Positions 1-10,233 of a stretch of DNA of 64,000 nucleotides are shown in pieces. The stretch comes from Neoarius graeffei (lineage: Eukaryota; Chordata; Actinopteri; Siluriformes; Ariidae), in NCBI RefSeq assembly GCF_027579695.1, contig NC_083583.1:22775099-22839098 (forward strand). The letters are read 5' to 3'. Within the stretch, counting starts at the first letter, position 1. Each line of letters begins with the position of its first letter. The notes under the pieces are model-generated. The model worked only from the letters and a program-made list of their open reading frames with translations. It was not told the DNA's origin and searched no databases. Both the position numbers and the translations under genes were made by a program.

Positions 1-475
1 CTTTGCACGGTTTCAGTGCACAGCCTGTGTAGACCAAGTGCTCCCATTTCTCTCTCATTGTCCGGTCTTTCGGAAAACGATGAGTACTAATCCCATCAAG
101 ATTGGTGTTGCTACACCCTCCTATGATACATCTGTTAACCATTTTAATAATTACATGATAATGTTGAAGAAATTTGCAGAAAACCACCAGGTCGTTTTCT
201 CATAAACAAACCAGCGCTGACGTAGGATTCAGAAGGAGGCGTCCCGCAGATAACATCACGAAAATCAATGTTTCCCGGGAAATTCAAATGCCAAGTTTTT
301 TCAGAGGCGGACCAATTCGCCTCAAATGGCTTGATTTCAACTGAATTTTTCTGGTATTGCGCAAGGTAAAAAAAGTTGTAGAGAATGCAGACTGTTACAG
401 ATATTTGACCAAAGTTTAATATAAAATAGGAGAAGTACATTGATCTTGCTCCTGAATTTACCTGTGATATGCCCT
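1..475. other. Unassigned sequence
   Basis: No recognised gene or repeat. A long minus-strand open frame (144-566) runs on into the adjacent SINE and matches no family I know, so I treat it as chance. The stretch has no low-complexity tracts and may be unique host DNA. Confidence 0.4.
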
Positions 476-648
476 TTAGCCTAACCTGCATGTCTTTGGA
501 CTGCGGGGGAACCTGGAGCACCCGGAGGAAACCCACGCAGACATGGGAAGAACATGCAAATTCCACACAGAAAAGCCCGTCGGCCGCTGGGCTCGAACCC
601 AGAACCTTCTTGCTGTGAGGTGACAGTACTAACCTCGTGCTGCCCTAA
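476..648 (-). mobile_element. V-SINE, old 3'-truncated copy
   Basis: Reverse complement of the tRNA-like head and central domain of the SINE that dominates this window. The central block CATGTCTTTGGACTG and the B-box region GGGCTCGAACCC (minus-strand reading) are visible. The 3' body and the (ATGAG)n tail are missing, and divergence is higher than in the full-length copies, so it is an older insertion. No clear target-site duplication. Confidence 0.8.
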
Positions 649-838
649 GCAAACTCCCATTGTGTGTGTGTCCGTCCCCCACTCAGGTGATGTGGCTGAA
701 GTTGAGGAACTGTCCGAGCCAGAAATCACACACTATGCTGACACTGTTGGAATTTCTCACTTGTATTTTCTTCAGTGTTTTCCAGTGTTCCTAAGGCATA
801 GTTCTGAGTGCATATTTAATTAAATATAAATAACAAGC

Positions 839-1197
839 GGCGGCAAGGTGGTGTAGTGGTTAGCGCTATCGCCTCACAGCAAGAAGGGCCGGGTTCGAGC
901 CCCGTGGCCGGCGAGGGCCTTTCTGTGTGGAGTTTGCATGTTCTCCCCGTATCTGCGTGGGTTTCCTCCGGGTGCTCCGGTTTCCCCCACAGTCCAAAGA
1001 CATGCAGGTTAGGTTAACTGGTGACTCTAAATTGACCGTAGGTGTGAATGGGTGTCTATGTGTCAGCCCTGTGATGACCTGGCGACTTGTCCAGGGTGTA
1101 CCCCGCCTTTTGCCCGTAGTCAGCTGGGATAGGCTCCAGCTTGCCTGCGACCCTGTAGAACAGGATAAAGCAGCTACAGATAATGAGATGAGATGAG
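839..1197 (+). mobile_element. V-SINE, full length (5' part of chimera)
   Basis: Starts with the tRNA-like head, with an A-box region TGGTGTAGTGGTTAG and a B box GGTTCGAGCCC. Next come the conserved V-SINE central block (CAGTCCAAAGACATGCAGG), the LINE-like 3' body, and a short (ATGAG)n tail. Non-coding; transcribed by Pol III and mobilised in trans by a LINE. Confidence 0.9.
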
Positions 1198-1322
1198 ACA
1201 ATTGTTTGAACTGATCTTGGAATTTGCAGTTCTTTAGAAATGGCTCCAAGAGAAATTCCGGAGTTGTGTATATCTGCGATCCTCTTTCTCAGATCTGCAC
1301 TGAGCTCCTTAGACTTTCCCAT
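1198..1322 (-). pseudogene. Tc1 transposase, N-terminal fragment
   Basis: Read on the minus strand from an ATG at 1322, the frame begins MGKSKELSADLRKRIADIH and continues through the first helix-turn-helix of a Tc1-like transposase. It is cut at 1198 by the junction with the SINE tail. The same N-terminus, with the same flanks, occurs at 34790 in a more complete Tc1. Only about 40 residues of a ~340-residue protein remain. Confidence 0.8.
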
Positions 1323-1744
1323 TTTACTGTGTGTTGGCCAATCCAGTGAGTGCTGTAAACAAAACTTTTTTATGAAGGCACAGAGAAGCTACCAGCTGTA
1401 GTCAATCATAATCACTAACAGGAAGTTAAGAGACCTTGGCCTTGGCAAGTAAAAGACATTTTGGAAGTTTCAGCACCTCTGAATTAATAATCTAAGTGAG
1501 TGTATGTAAATTGTTGACCCTTTATGTATAACTTTGACCCTGTGTTGATTTCAGAAAACCAGAGCATTTTTTAAGGATTTTCCACTATGAGACCAACTGG
1601 TCTGGGCAATACAATCACAGGCCCCAGAGTCCATGCGGCTGCACTGCTGCGGCATATTCTGTGATGCAAATTGCCGCATTACGAATCCTCGTTTCAGCCA
1701 GCATAATATCAACATAGTTAATGCAGTGCCAAGTTTTCCTTGTT

Positions 1745-1868
1745 GATGACCTGGCGACTTGTCCAGGTTGTACCCCGCCTTTCGCCCGTAGTCAGCTGGG
1801 ATAGGCTCCACCTCGCCTGCGATCCTGTAGAAGGATAAAGCGGCTAGAGATAATGAGAATGAGATGAG
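1745..1868 (+). mobile_element. V-SINE 3' end (end of chimera)
   Basis: Only the 3' body from GATGACCTGGCGACTTGTCC to the tail is present. The 5' junction abuts the hAT-MITE segment at a 2-4-base overlap. The tail runs directly into the right-hand target-site duplication, so this is the end from which reverse transcription would have started. Confidence 0.85.
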
Positions 1869-1942
1869 ATAAATAACAAGCAAAAAAAGAAAGGCCACAC
1901 TGACTTCAGGTCTAATCGGAATACAGATATTTGGAGCATTCA

Positions 1943-2298
1943 TCTCATCTCATTATCTCTAGCCGCTTTATCCTTCTACAGGGTCGCAGGCAAGCTGGAG
2001 CCTATCCCAGCTGACTACGGGCGAAAGGCGGGGTACACCCTGGACAAGTCACCAGGTCATCACAGGGCTGACACATAGACACAGACAACCATTCACAATC
2101 AATTTAGAGTCACCAGTTAACCTAACCTGCATGTCTTTGGACTGTGGGGGAAACCAGAGCACCCGGAGGAAACCCACGCGGACACGGGGAGAACATGCAA
2201 ACTCCACACAGAAAGGCCCTCGCCGGCCCCAGGGCTCGAACCCAGGACCTTCTTGCTGTGAGGCGACAGCGCTAACCACTACACCACCGTGCCGCCCC
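1943..2298 (-). mobile_element. V-SINE, full length with 12-bp TSD
   Basis: Complete copy in reverse orientation, flanked by perfect direct repeats TTGGAGCATTCA at 1931-1942 and 2299-2310. The intact TSD and low divergence indicate a recent insertion. Confidence 0.93.
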
Positions 2299-2409
2299 TT
2301 GGAGCATTCAATCCAAATGAATGGGTTTTACACTAAGAGTGATACAATCTAACAGTTATAGTGCACTGTCACTTTTCAGGGATTTCTGCACTGTAATTAT
2401 TATTTTTTA

Positions 2410-2488
2410 AAGAAGAAACCTTTATTTGTCACATGCACACTTCAAGCACAGTGAGATTCATCCTCTGCATTTAACCCATCTGAAGCAG

Positions 2489-2537
<49 letters not shown>

Positions 2538-2806
2538 CAGTGAGCAGACACACTACAGCGCCCAGGGAGTAGTCAGGAGTTAGGTACCTTGCTCAAGGGC
2601 ATGTCAGCCTAAGGCCATCCCATATTAACCTAACCTGCATGTCTTTAAATTGTGGGGGAAACTGGAGCACCCAGAGGAAACCCACGCTGACACGGGGGAG
2701 AGCATGCAAACTTCACACAGAAAGGCCCCCGCCGGCCACTGGGCTCAAACGCAGATCCTTCTTGCTGTGAGGCGACAGTGCTAACCACTACACCACTTGT
2801 CAGTTA
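2410..2806 (-). repeat. Old interspersed repeat joined to SINE head
   Basis: The left part (2410-2620) resembles a common fish repeat reading CTTTATTTGTCACATGCACA through TTGCTCAAGGGCATG, interrupted by a (CA)n run. The right part (2627-2802) is an old V-SINE head and centre on the minus strand. I infer one composite retroposon or two adjacent old insertions; no TSD is visible. Confidence 0.6.
2493..2534. repeat. (CA)n microsatellite
   Basis: About 20 uninterrupted CA units inside the older repeat. Probably polymorphic in length. Confidence 0.95.
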
Positions 2807-2865
2807 TAAACAGCTATAAGCAGTCAAGAAACTACAAAGCACAAAGTCTTGTGACTTGTGATCTT

Positions 2866-3160
2866 GAAGACGTAAAGGAACTGCTTTTCCTCTGACTGTT
2901 ACAAAGCACCGATACTGGAGACGCCTTCAAACAAAATCCTAAATTAATATCTCCTCAGGAACAGAAAATGTCACACTCACCAAATCAATAATTGCACACA
3001 TTTTTAAAATCCATTTATACGGAGCAGCTCATTCCTGTGTATTTATAGCACAATAAACCTCTGAACTATGGTCAGAGCTGTTGTTCTAGGAAATTAATCA
3101 CTACCAACTGATGAATCAGAATCAAGAATTCAATAGTACCGTGGTTTCAAGTAAATTTTT
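2866..3160 (+). repeat. Ancient dispersed family R, copy 1
   Basis: Contains the block TTACAAAGCACCGATACTGG, then the AGAAAATGTCACACTCACC region and a terminal GAATTCAATAGTACCGTGG. Similar ordered blocks occur near 7010-7330, 11440-11770, 14060-15810, 33280-33620 (reverse) and 59020-59360 (reverse). Divergence is high and no coding potential is seen. I do not recognise the family. Confidence 0.5.
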
Positions 3161-4478
3161 GTCATATACTATACTATTGTACTGCAACTGTGCTGCTCCT
3201 CTTTTACTATAAAGTGTAAAATAATTCCACAATGTGCTTGGGTTATTATAGTGGACAAAAACTCAAACTCCATGACCTAAAATAAAATAATACACTAAAA
3301 TTAAAATGAAAATTCTAACTAAACAAGATGCATTGCCTCCAAAAGCTACTGAAATAAATTAATAAAGCAGACTTGAATTAATTTATTTCTTCTGTTTTTT
3401 TTTTTTACATGCAACATTACCACAACTTGAGTTCTAGTTCAGCGTGGAAAATGGCCCATGGCTTGAAAAGAGTAATTGCCCATTGCGAGCGTGCCACACA
3501 AAGCACGTTGTGTATTTATCTTTCTTTTTGAAGATTACACACAAAAACGCTCCTTTTCACTCCCTAGCTGAAACGATGAAAAATTGAAGTGAAGATAATG
3601 CATCTCTGAATATTTAAATGTGATAAAAAATAAAAGCCACACTACAAATGATTTCAAATGAAAACTAAAAGCAACACAAACCTTTTTAAAAGAAAAAAAC
3701 AACAACAACTAAGCGACAATTACACTGGTGTGCACAAATGTGGCCTACTGAAGGTGGTGAAGGAAAAAAAAAGGATACCAATTTCATACACCTCCAAAGG
3801 TGTGCGTATTTTAGATTTATTTTTATCTCCTCAATAATTAAGGAAAAGTAACTAAAATGCAAACTTTAACAGATATTAATACATTTATGATTGATAAAAA
3901 GCTGCTTTTATTCAGTATATTTCAGGACACATTGACTTCTCTTGCATAACCATTCCTTTTTCCTTGAACTTGAATTTTTAGTGATAGTGATCATTTACTG
4001 CTGTGCATCTGGCCTGAACTGGACTCTCTGGCCAACGTCCATGTCATGCTTTCCAAAACACTGCCTTTCTGTGTTAACTAATGACCCCTTGGAGCTGATG
4101 ACCCCAATGACCCCACTCAGCACAAGACCCAGAACCACATGCCTGCTGCTTTCTACCAGGCAGCTCATTATAACAATCATTACCTCTTTGCCTGCTGGCA
4201 TGTTTGTGTAAGGCCTAAACGGGCGTTGACTAACACCCTTCAGCTTCAAGGCTTTAACTGAAACCCCTCGTCCTCCTACATCACTGTGTCATTCTCCTAA
4301 GTAAAGCTACTGGGGAAAAGGTTTGTATTTTGTGTGTATATTTTTGGGTTTTGTATGCGTGTGCGTATTAAGGAGGTGTTTAGGGAGATTCCAATTGTCT
4401 GGATGATTAGTTACTCTTTTGTGACCTTCATCATGTAAGGTTGAAAGTAGAAAGCAAAATAGTACAATCCACATAGTG

Positions 4479-4480
<2 letters not shown>
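3160..4480. other. AT-rich unassigned stretch
   Basis: No gene or clear repeat. The segment 4000-4260 is less AT-rich and is open on both strands (89 and 84 codons), but neither translation matches a known protein and codon use looks random. It could be unique host DNA. Confidence 0.4.

Positions 4481-4533
<53 letters not shown>
4481..4533. repeat. (AT)n microsatellite
   Basis: A run of about 26 AT units, directly abutting the left terminus of the mini-transposon at 4534. An (AT)n tract is a natural target for an element that inserts at TA. Confidence 0.95.
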
Positions 4534-4538
<5 letters not shown>

Positions 4539-4913
4539 GGTATCTAAAAAAATGTACTCACACTTTAACTGTCCCTAACATGCTGCCTTTTTTGTGTTGC
4601 AGGTGTAATTAATTAATCACAGCATGGCAGGAAATTATCGCACCAAACCAAGAACAATTGATGCATTGAAATTGGAAATTGAAAGACAATGTCGCGATAT
4701 TCCTAATGACCTGTTTCATGACGTTTGCGAATCCCTTGGTGCGCGTTATCAGCGTTGTCTGGACAATAATGGTCATCAATTTGAACATTTGCGAACATGA
4801 TTCTTCAATTACATTTGTTTTCTGTATTCGAAGCTATTCCATTTCACTCTATGTTCATAAATAAAGGTTTTCTCGTCATTCAAAGTGTGAGTACATTTTT
4901 TTGAGACACCCTA
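4534..4913 (+). mobile_element. IS630/mariner-like mini-element
   Basis: About 380 bp with ~31-bp imperfect terminal inverted repeats: ACAGGGTATCTAAAAAAATG on the left, and the reverse complement of TTTTTTTGAGACACCCTATA on the right. TA flanks both ends. The interior keeps only the last part of a transposase frame and an AATAAA signal (4860-4865). Internally deleted derivative of an IS630-Tc1-mariner element different from the Tc1 families elsewhere in the window. Confidence 0.75.
4624..4800 (+). pseudogene. C-terminal remnant of IS630/mariner-type transposase, 58 codons intact
   Basis: An uninterrupted frame of 58 codons plus stop, beginning MAGNYRTKPRTIDALKLEIE and ending GHQFEHLRT. The pattern of a paired-helix segment, then ARYQRCLDNNGHQFEHL just before the stop, is typical of the C-terminus of insect-like mariner/IS630 transposases, where the last lines read roughly R...C...NG..FEHL. 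Catalytic residues lie upstream in a full-length protein and are absent here. The ATG is probably an internal methionine. An intact frame in such a small element means it is either young or retained with the 3' terminus for cis reasons. Confidence 0.65.
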
Positions 4914-4919
4914 TACACC

Positions 4920-5445
4920 AGTACACCTGCTGTTTTGTGCAGTTCTCTAATCAGCCAATCCCTTGACAGCAGCACAATGCATGAAAATCATGCAGATACA
5001 AATCAAGAGCTTCAGTTAATGTTCACTTCAAACATCAGAACAGGAAAAATTGTGATCTCTGTGAGTGGCATGGGTGTTGGTTTGAGCCAGATGAACTGGT
5101 TTGAGTATTTCAGAAACTGCTGATCTCTTGGGGTTTTCACACACAACAGTCTGTAGAGTTTACACAGAAAAAACAAAAACCATTGAGTGAGCGACAGTTC
5201 TGTGGGTGGAAACACCTTGTTGATAAGAGAGCTCGGAGAAAAATGGCCAGACTGGTTCAAGCTTTTTTGCTAGGAAGGATATAATAACTCATATAATCAC
5301 TCTTTACAACCGTGGTGAGCAGAAAAGCATCTGAGCATGCAACAGCAGAAGAGCACATTGGGTTCCACTCCTGCCAGCCAAGAACAGGGATCTTAGAATC
5401 AAAACAAGTTCCTATTAAAGTGGTCAGTGAGCGTGTAAGGAATGT
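4920..5445 (+). mobile_element. Tc1-F fossil, internally deleted
   Basis: Resembles a widespread fish Tc1 whose transposase includes a region reading GTATTTCAGAAACTGCTGAT and ...GTTTACA. The left arm and the first third of the transposase are present (to about 5398). The sequence then jumps to the right terminus, CTATTAAAGTGGTCAGTGAG. It is a deletion derivative with many substitutions and no usable frame. Further fossils of the family lie at 28937 and 38994. Confidence 0.65.
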
Positions 5446-5630
5446 GGAGTTACTGTTACTACACCAAATTTGATTATTTTCCTGTAACAGCACATATCAA
5501 AATGTTTTGTTCGTCTTATACAATTGTAATTTGTCATTGATCATGCTGTTTGTTTGTTTGTTTAATGAACAGCACATTCATTTTTATGTTTTAGTTACAT
5601 TTAGTGTTACATGGAATGTCCATGAAGCAA

Positions 5631-6840
5631 CCAGAGGTGGACAAAGTACCCAAATTCATTACTTAAGTCAAAGTACAGATCCCGCTGGTCAAACGTTACT
5701 CCGATACAAGTGAAAGTTGTCCAGTTAAATTTTTACTTAGGTTAAAGTACTGAAGTACTTGCTTTAAAAAATACTTAAATATTAAAAGTACATTTTCTGT
5801 CAACGCATCGTTGTATTATTGCCACAACGCTTACAAAACCCAACGCCGTTACCAAAGACAGAAATGTGAATTCACAAAATGAACGCATGCTGTGCCATCA
5901 TGGTGGTTTAACATTAAGCTAGCTAGTCAGTGAAACTCCACCTGACATGCTAGCAAACGCTTTTCCAACTCAAAATCATATTGGGTAACTAGAAAAGAAA
6001 GATTTCTACATTCTGTTTATTTGGCAAGATTATGCTGAAACAGATTTCTGAAAGGACTTCAGATAAGTTAACGTTATTCATGTTAGCGTAACTCCGTTTT
6101 TACATGCTAACAGTGTCCAAGTTAACTAGCTATGTGTAAACGTTAGCCGTGGACAAGACTGTGGCAACTTGGTGGGCAAATCCATAGAAAGTCAGTTGAC
6201 TAACCAGACTGCATAGCTACGTTTGCAACGTTATCGCTAGCTCTAAAAGCGCAGACAACTTCATTGCAAGCTTTCTCTTGGAATAAAACGTTTATATACC
6301 TCGATATGCTCCCGCGGGTTGGACGGCGAGTTTTTGTAGGCCGTTATGTGGTTCGTTTTTGGCAAACAAAGCAAACATTTAAAACGAAACGTATCTTTAA
6401 TCCTTTCAGAAAACTGAAACATGGGTTCTAGGTAAAGCCATGGGTGCGTGCATTCCCCAGAAGAACCGCCTCCTTCCATTCTGACATCAACTGATCGTGT
6501 TCAAATAATGCTGTTGAGACATAATTGAACTTGATTTTATACAGTCTATGGATGTGACGTGACCCTAGTGATTACTGATAGGCTCTCAGTGTCACCTGTG
6601 AAAAAAACAATTACGTTTTAGAAAAGAAAAAACATCCACTTTCAAAACTGCTTCATAGTAACGAGTAAGAATGACCTTGACACAAATGTAGTGGCGTAAA
6701 AAGTACGATATTTGCCTATCAAATGTAGTGAAGTTAAAGTCAGAAGTTTAAAAAAAAATACTCAAGTAAAGTACAGATATTCAAAAAGTGTACTTCAGTA
6801 CAGTACTCAAGTAAGTGTACTTCGTTACTGTCCACTTCTG
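5631..6840 (-). mobile_element. hAT element retaining exon 1
   Basis: Ends are CAGAGGTGGACAAAGTACCC on the left, and on the right a reverse complement reading CCAGAAGTGGACAGTAACGA. These are subterminal-rich hAT-type termini with repeated AAGTA motifs. An 8-bp TSD is not evident, so the assignment rests on the termini and on the coding exon. At ~1.2 kb it is far too short for a complete transposase. Confidence 0.65.
6300..6479 (-). pseudogene. hAT transposase exon 1 with BED-like zinc finger
   Basis: Sixty codons from an ATG at 6479 to a candidate splice donor (GAG/GTATAT) at 6300. The second half reads FRFKCLLCLPKTNHITAYKN then SPSNPREHIE. This has the C-x2-C pair and the S-N-x-R-x-H-I spacing of the BED-type finger found at the N-terminus of many hAT transposases. 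No downstream catalytic exon survives inside the element. The exon is open to the donor, which is notable in an otherwise decayed element. Confidence 0.65.
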
Positions 6841-7329
6841 GAAAAAAAATCAGTTCCTGTTATCACGTACATTATAACAACTGCAACAAATATTTTCCCC
6901 TCATCTTTTATTTTATCAGATCGTAAGGCAGCTTGTCATGTTACAGAGGAACTGCAGAGTAGAGGAAAGTCCTCCTTTCCTGTGTTGGAAAATTTAAAAG
7001 AAGAGCTTGACTTCTGTTAGAAAATTCTGGCACTGGTGACTCCTTGTAAATATTCTAAATGAACTTGTTCCTAAACAGAAACCATCACCATATCCATGAT
7101 TACTCATGTTTTGTTTTTATTTTTTTTTTTAAATAATTGTATGTGGAGTGTATGCCATACAAGCTGCTGCTATAGAATTAGAATAGCTACTCTAGAAATG
7201 ATAAATATTAGAACTAGCATATTCATACAACTCTTTCTTAGTCATAACTACTGTCATAGAAAATGAATCAACACCCTCTTACCAAGCGGAAATGAACGTT
7301 CAACAGTGCTGTGTTATAAACATGCATAC

Positions 7330-7863
7330 AGTTGAGTGTATGTCGAAACCGAAGATGAGCTCAGTGAGTGTGTAGCCTGTTGTGGTTGCTTTGGCTGAAG
7401 GAGGAAACAGATAGTGCTGAGAAGCTGGTGTTAAGTGTAAGTGCTGGGACTCCAGAGTTCTGTTGAAGTGTTTTGGTTCTCCGGGAAGTGCTTACACACA
7501 CAATACAGTCTGTGGTTTCAAGGTATGTGAGAAATAGAGTGGCAAGGATTCACACACTCATCATTCTGGTGTAGTTTTTGAACTGCTTGGTATGCACAGA
7601 AGAACGGAAATCATACGCACACAACATAAACATACATACAATTGAAAATGGTATCCTCACTGCAGCTGGCCTCATATCAACACACACCCACACACACATT
7701 CACACACGCTGAATGAAACGGGTATCGTCTTCGCAACGCAGTGAGTTGGTGTGTATGAACGTGGCCCTACACTCCATGACAGGTGACCCTCTCTTTCTCA
7801 CACTTAATAATTGATTCATGAAACTTAAAACAGGCACCTGAACTTTTCTTGCCTTCCAGGCTG
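7330..7863. other. Unassigned stretch
   Basis: No gene or repeat recognised; several short CA/TG-rich patches. Possibly unique host DNA. Confidence 0.35.
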
Positions 7864-7871
7864 CTTTTCCG

Positions 7872-7881
7872 CCCCCCCCCC

Positions 7882-7912
<31 letters not shown>

Positions 7913-7916
7913 ACAC
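7872..7916. repeat. 27-base poly-C run followed by (AC)n
   Basis: Twenty-seven consecutive C residues (7872-7898) run straight into nine AC units. The opposite strand is a 27-base poly-G run. Such tracts can form i-motif or G-quadruplex structures and are prone to length error in sequencing. Confidence 0.95.
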
Positions 7917-8635
7917 GTCACACATCTAGAGGACATGTGACAAGACTATTTGTGTGTGACATAATAGGTTCAATGTAATTGGCCCATCCTTTGTGTGTGA
8001 GGCTTTTTCCATGGTAAATATTTTATTAGTGGGAGGTCGTAAGTCATCCATTGAGTACAGAGGTTGGAACTGGAGTGTGTGCGTTGGTGTGTGTATGTGT
8101 GCGTGTTTTTATAGTTTGATATGTTTTGTATTTCGGTGAAGACCAAAAAGCAGTTTTGCTTGGAGTGACCTGCTGAATGTTCCCTCAATGATAAGAATAT
8201 CTGACAGCATTTATTTTAAAACCTAGAAGAGCCAGAGTGTCCTTTTGTGTGTGTGTGTGTGTTAGTTATGGAGGTTAGTTAAGGTTAGGGTTTCGATTCA
8301 GGTGTAACATAGTGTGAATTAGCTGTGTTGATAATTATGTCTATGGAAGGATGCTGTATCAAAGGCAAGTTCATGAAATAAGTTATTGTATTAAAAAAAA
8401 AAGAAAGAAATATGCCCTCAAGCACGTGTGTTTCATTTTGCACTCGAACAGGAAGTGGCTCTCTAAATAGCTCTGTTTTTCAGGTCAGACAGGAGAGCTC
8501 GTGTTTCTTTTTATGTTTTGTGTATATTTGTGCCACACAATGGATCGGCACTATTTCAGCCCAGGTGTGAAGAAACATCAGAAAAATACACCCCGTGTTT
8601 TTCTTCTCAGTCCAACAAACAGAAAAGCTCACATA
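7917..8635. other. Unassigned stretch, TG-rich
   Basis: Several short (TG)n patches and no recognisable coding or repeat family. Candidate unique host sequence. Confidence 0.35.
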
Positions 8636-8636
8636 C

Positions 8637-8703
<67 letters not shown>
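8636..8703. repeat. Compound (TC)n(AC)n microsatellite
   Basis: About 11 TC units pass directly into about 22 AC units. Long open frames across it on both strands are pure repeat translation. Confidence 0.95.
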
Positions 8704-8704
<1 letters not shown>

Positions 8705-8759
8705 CCATGCACCGTACATGGTGAGTTGGTGATTGTGTATGGCTGGAGGAACGGGGCAG

Positions 8760-9154
8760 GAGGAGGTTAAGGAACAGCAGGCTGTTGTTCACATATTTCG
8801 CACTTGAACACAGCATGGGTTCCTAACAACAAAGAGACAGGAAACAAATATACATATCATTCTTTCTTTCACCCCTTTGTCTCTTCTCTCTTTATTTTCT
8901 CCAGCTCTCTCTCAAATCCCTGAAGATCAAGCAACAACAGCACATATAAAACAGAGCAGGGGGAGTTAACTGTACCCAGATCTCTAATATCACCACGTAC
9001 AAGGAATTTCACGAACCCCAGTGAGAACATGGATTAGTTTGATAAGGATGAACGCACTGAAGCACAACTGAGGCTTTAATCACTCGCTGGTGCCAGCTAA
9101 TGATCTCTCACTGCTGCTTTTTACCCGGAGACGGTTGCCATGGAGATAGAGAGG

Positions 9155-9198
<44 letters not shown>

Positions 9199-9660
9199 CC
9201 ATTTATCAGGCAGCCTTGAGACACCATGGTGACAAAGCACATATTCACTCACTAGAGCTGTCTGAAAAATGATCACGTTTATTACCCTGTGGAAGGCGAA
9301 CAGAAAAGGAGTGATACACACACACATACACACGAAATACCAGACGCATTTGACACAAGATGCACTTCATACTTTGTTGTCCAAACCACATTATACCAAA
9401 TACATTTCATATTCTATAGAGCACACTATATTACATGGGGTATAATCTATAAACCTATCACTACATAATCTGTAGATGTTTAAAAAAAAAAAAAGCCAAT
9501 ATACACCCAGTTGCGATTATTAGGTACGAGGTAAGATAAACATTTTTAAAGTCTGAAATGTAATACTGAGGTACGTTTTCCTTTTTCCCATTCATTAATC
9601 TCATTACTGGGTGAAGCAAACTGTTGCACACAATGGGGTGTGTGATGAGGGAAAAATAAT
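8760..9660. other. Mostly single-copy DNA with (TC)n and X-box-like sites
   Basis: No gene. A (TC)n run occupies 9157-9195. Just before it, GGTTGCCATGGAGAT (about 9132) resembles an RFX X-box, and CACCATGGTGAC lies at about 9222. CCAGCTAATGATC near 9093 looks like a homeodomain site. These clustered motifs in otherwise unique DNA make 8990-9290 a possible regulatory element; this is inference only. Confidence 0.3.
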
Positions 9661-9789
9661 GAAATAATATTGTCTGGCATTTTTTGGGGGGGGTATATCA
9701 GATATATTCCATTCAGCTAGCATGATATTGAAGTTGAAGACAAGTTGAAGAAAAAAGCCATTATTATTATTATTATTATTATTGTACAT

Positions 9790-10140
9790 GGTGGCACGGT
9801 GGTGTAGTGGTTAGCGCTGTCGCCTCACAGCAAGAAGGTCCGGGTTCGAGCCCCGTGGCCGGCGAGGGCCTTTCTGTGCGGAGTTTGCATGTTCTCCCCA
9901 TGTCCGCGTGGGTTTCCTCCGGGTGCTCCGGTTTCCCCCACAGTCCAAAGACATGCAGGTTAGGTTAACTGGTGACTCTAAATTGACCGTAGGTGTGAAT
10001 GTGAGTGTGAATGGTTGTCTGTGTGTCAGCCCTGTGATGACCTGGCGACTTGTCCAGGGTGTACCCCACCTTTCACCCGCAGTCAGCTGGGATAGGCTCC
10101 AGCTTGCAGAACAGGATAAAGCGGCTAGAGATGATGAGAT
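9790..10140 (+). mobile_element. V-SINE in element B1
   Basis: Nearly full length, with a small internal deletion: the CCTGCGACCCTGT segment near 10108 is missing. Inserted in the ATT-rich linker of family B. Flanking duplication is weak (TTGTACA against TTATACA), so the copy is older than those with perfect TSDs. Confidence 0.88.
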
Positions 10141-10233
10141 TATTATACACTCCTTTCGGGTGTTAAATGCATCGTTCTCTTTCAAAATTCTCTCAAAATC
10201 TTCCGTATTTAACAAAGCAAACCTGGCGGTCAT
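10141..10233 (-). pseudogene. Crypton/DUF3504-like N-terminal exon of family B
   Basis: From an ATG at 10233 the minus strand reads MTARFALLNTEDFERILKEN then DAFNTRKE. The pattern F..I-L-K-E-K-D-x-x-N-T-x-K resembles the N-terminal core-binding (SAM-like) domain of Crypton-type tyrosine recombinases and the DUF3504 proteins derived from them. It ends where the SINE begins. Copy B2 starts in the same way. The family assignment is from memory and is the main uncertainty. Confidence 0.5.

Larger units (their letters stand above)
826..1881 (+). mobile_element. Chimeric retroposon: SINE + Tc1/MITE segment + SINE 3' end
   Basis: A complete SINE (839-1197) is followed without a gap by 547 bases (1198-1744) matching part of a Tc1 with its nested hAT MITE (34666-35213), then by the last ~124 bases of a second SINE (1745-1868). 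The whole block lies between 13-bp direct repeats ATAAATAACAAGC (826-838 and 1869-1881), the signature of one LINE-type retroposition event. The simplest reading is a Pol III transcript that began at the first SINE, read through Tc1 DNA and stopped at a downstream SINE tail. Template switching during reverse transcription is the alternative. Confidence 0.75.
5455..7330 (+). repeat. Ancient family R, copy 2, split by a hAT
   Basis: The left part (5455-5630) ends TGTCCATGAAGCAAC and the right part resumes at about 6850 with CAGTTCCTGTTATCACGTAC. An uninterrupted relative near 13830-13880 reads GAACGTCCAAGAGACAAG then TTAGTTCCTGGTATCATG. The 3' blocks GGCACTGGTGACTCCTTG and CAACAGTGCTGTG follow. 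So a hAT landed inside an older repeat. Confidence 0.5.

Noticed and set aside
4935..5123. 62-codon frame as a gene
   Set aside because: It overlaps the degraded Tc1-F and is not in the transposase frame.
5631..6840. 8-bp TSD for this hAT
   Set aside because: Flanks GAAGCAAC and AAAAAAAA do not match; the family call rests on termini and exon only.
8501..8816. Threonine/histidine- and cysteine/valine-rich frames
   Set aside because: Pure translation of the (TC)n(AC)n microsatellite.
9790..9880. tRNA gene, from A and B boxes at many SINE heads
   Set aside because: The heads lack a foldable acceptor stem and continue directly into SINE bodies; they are tRNA-derived promoters only.
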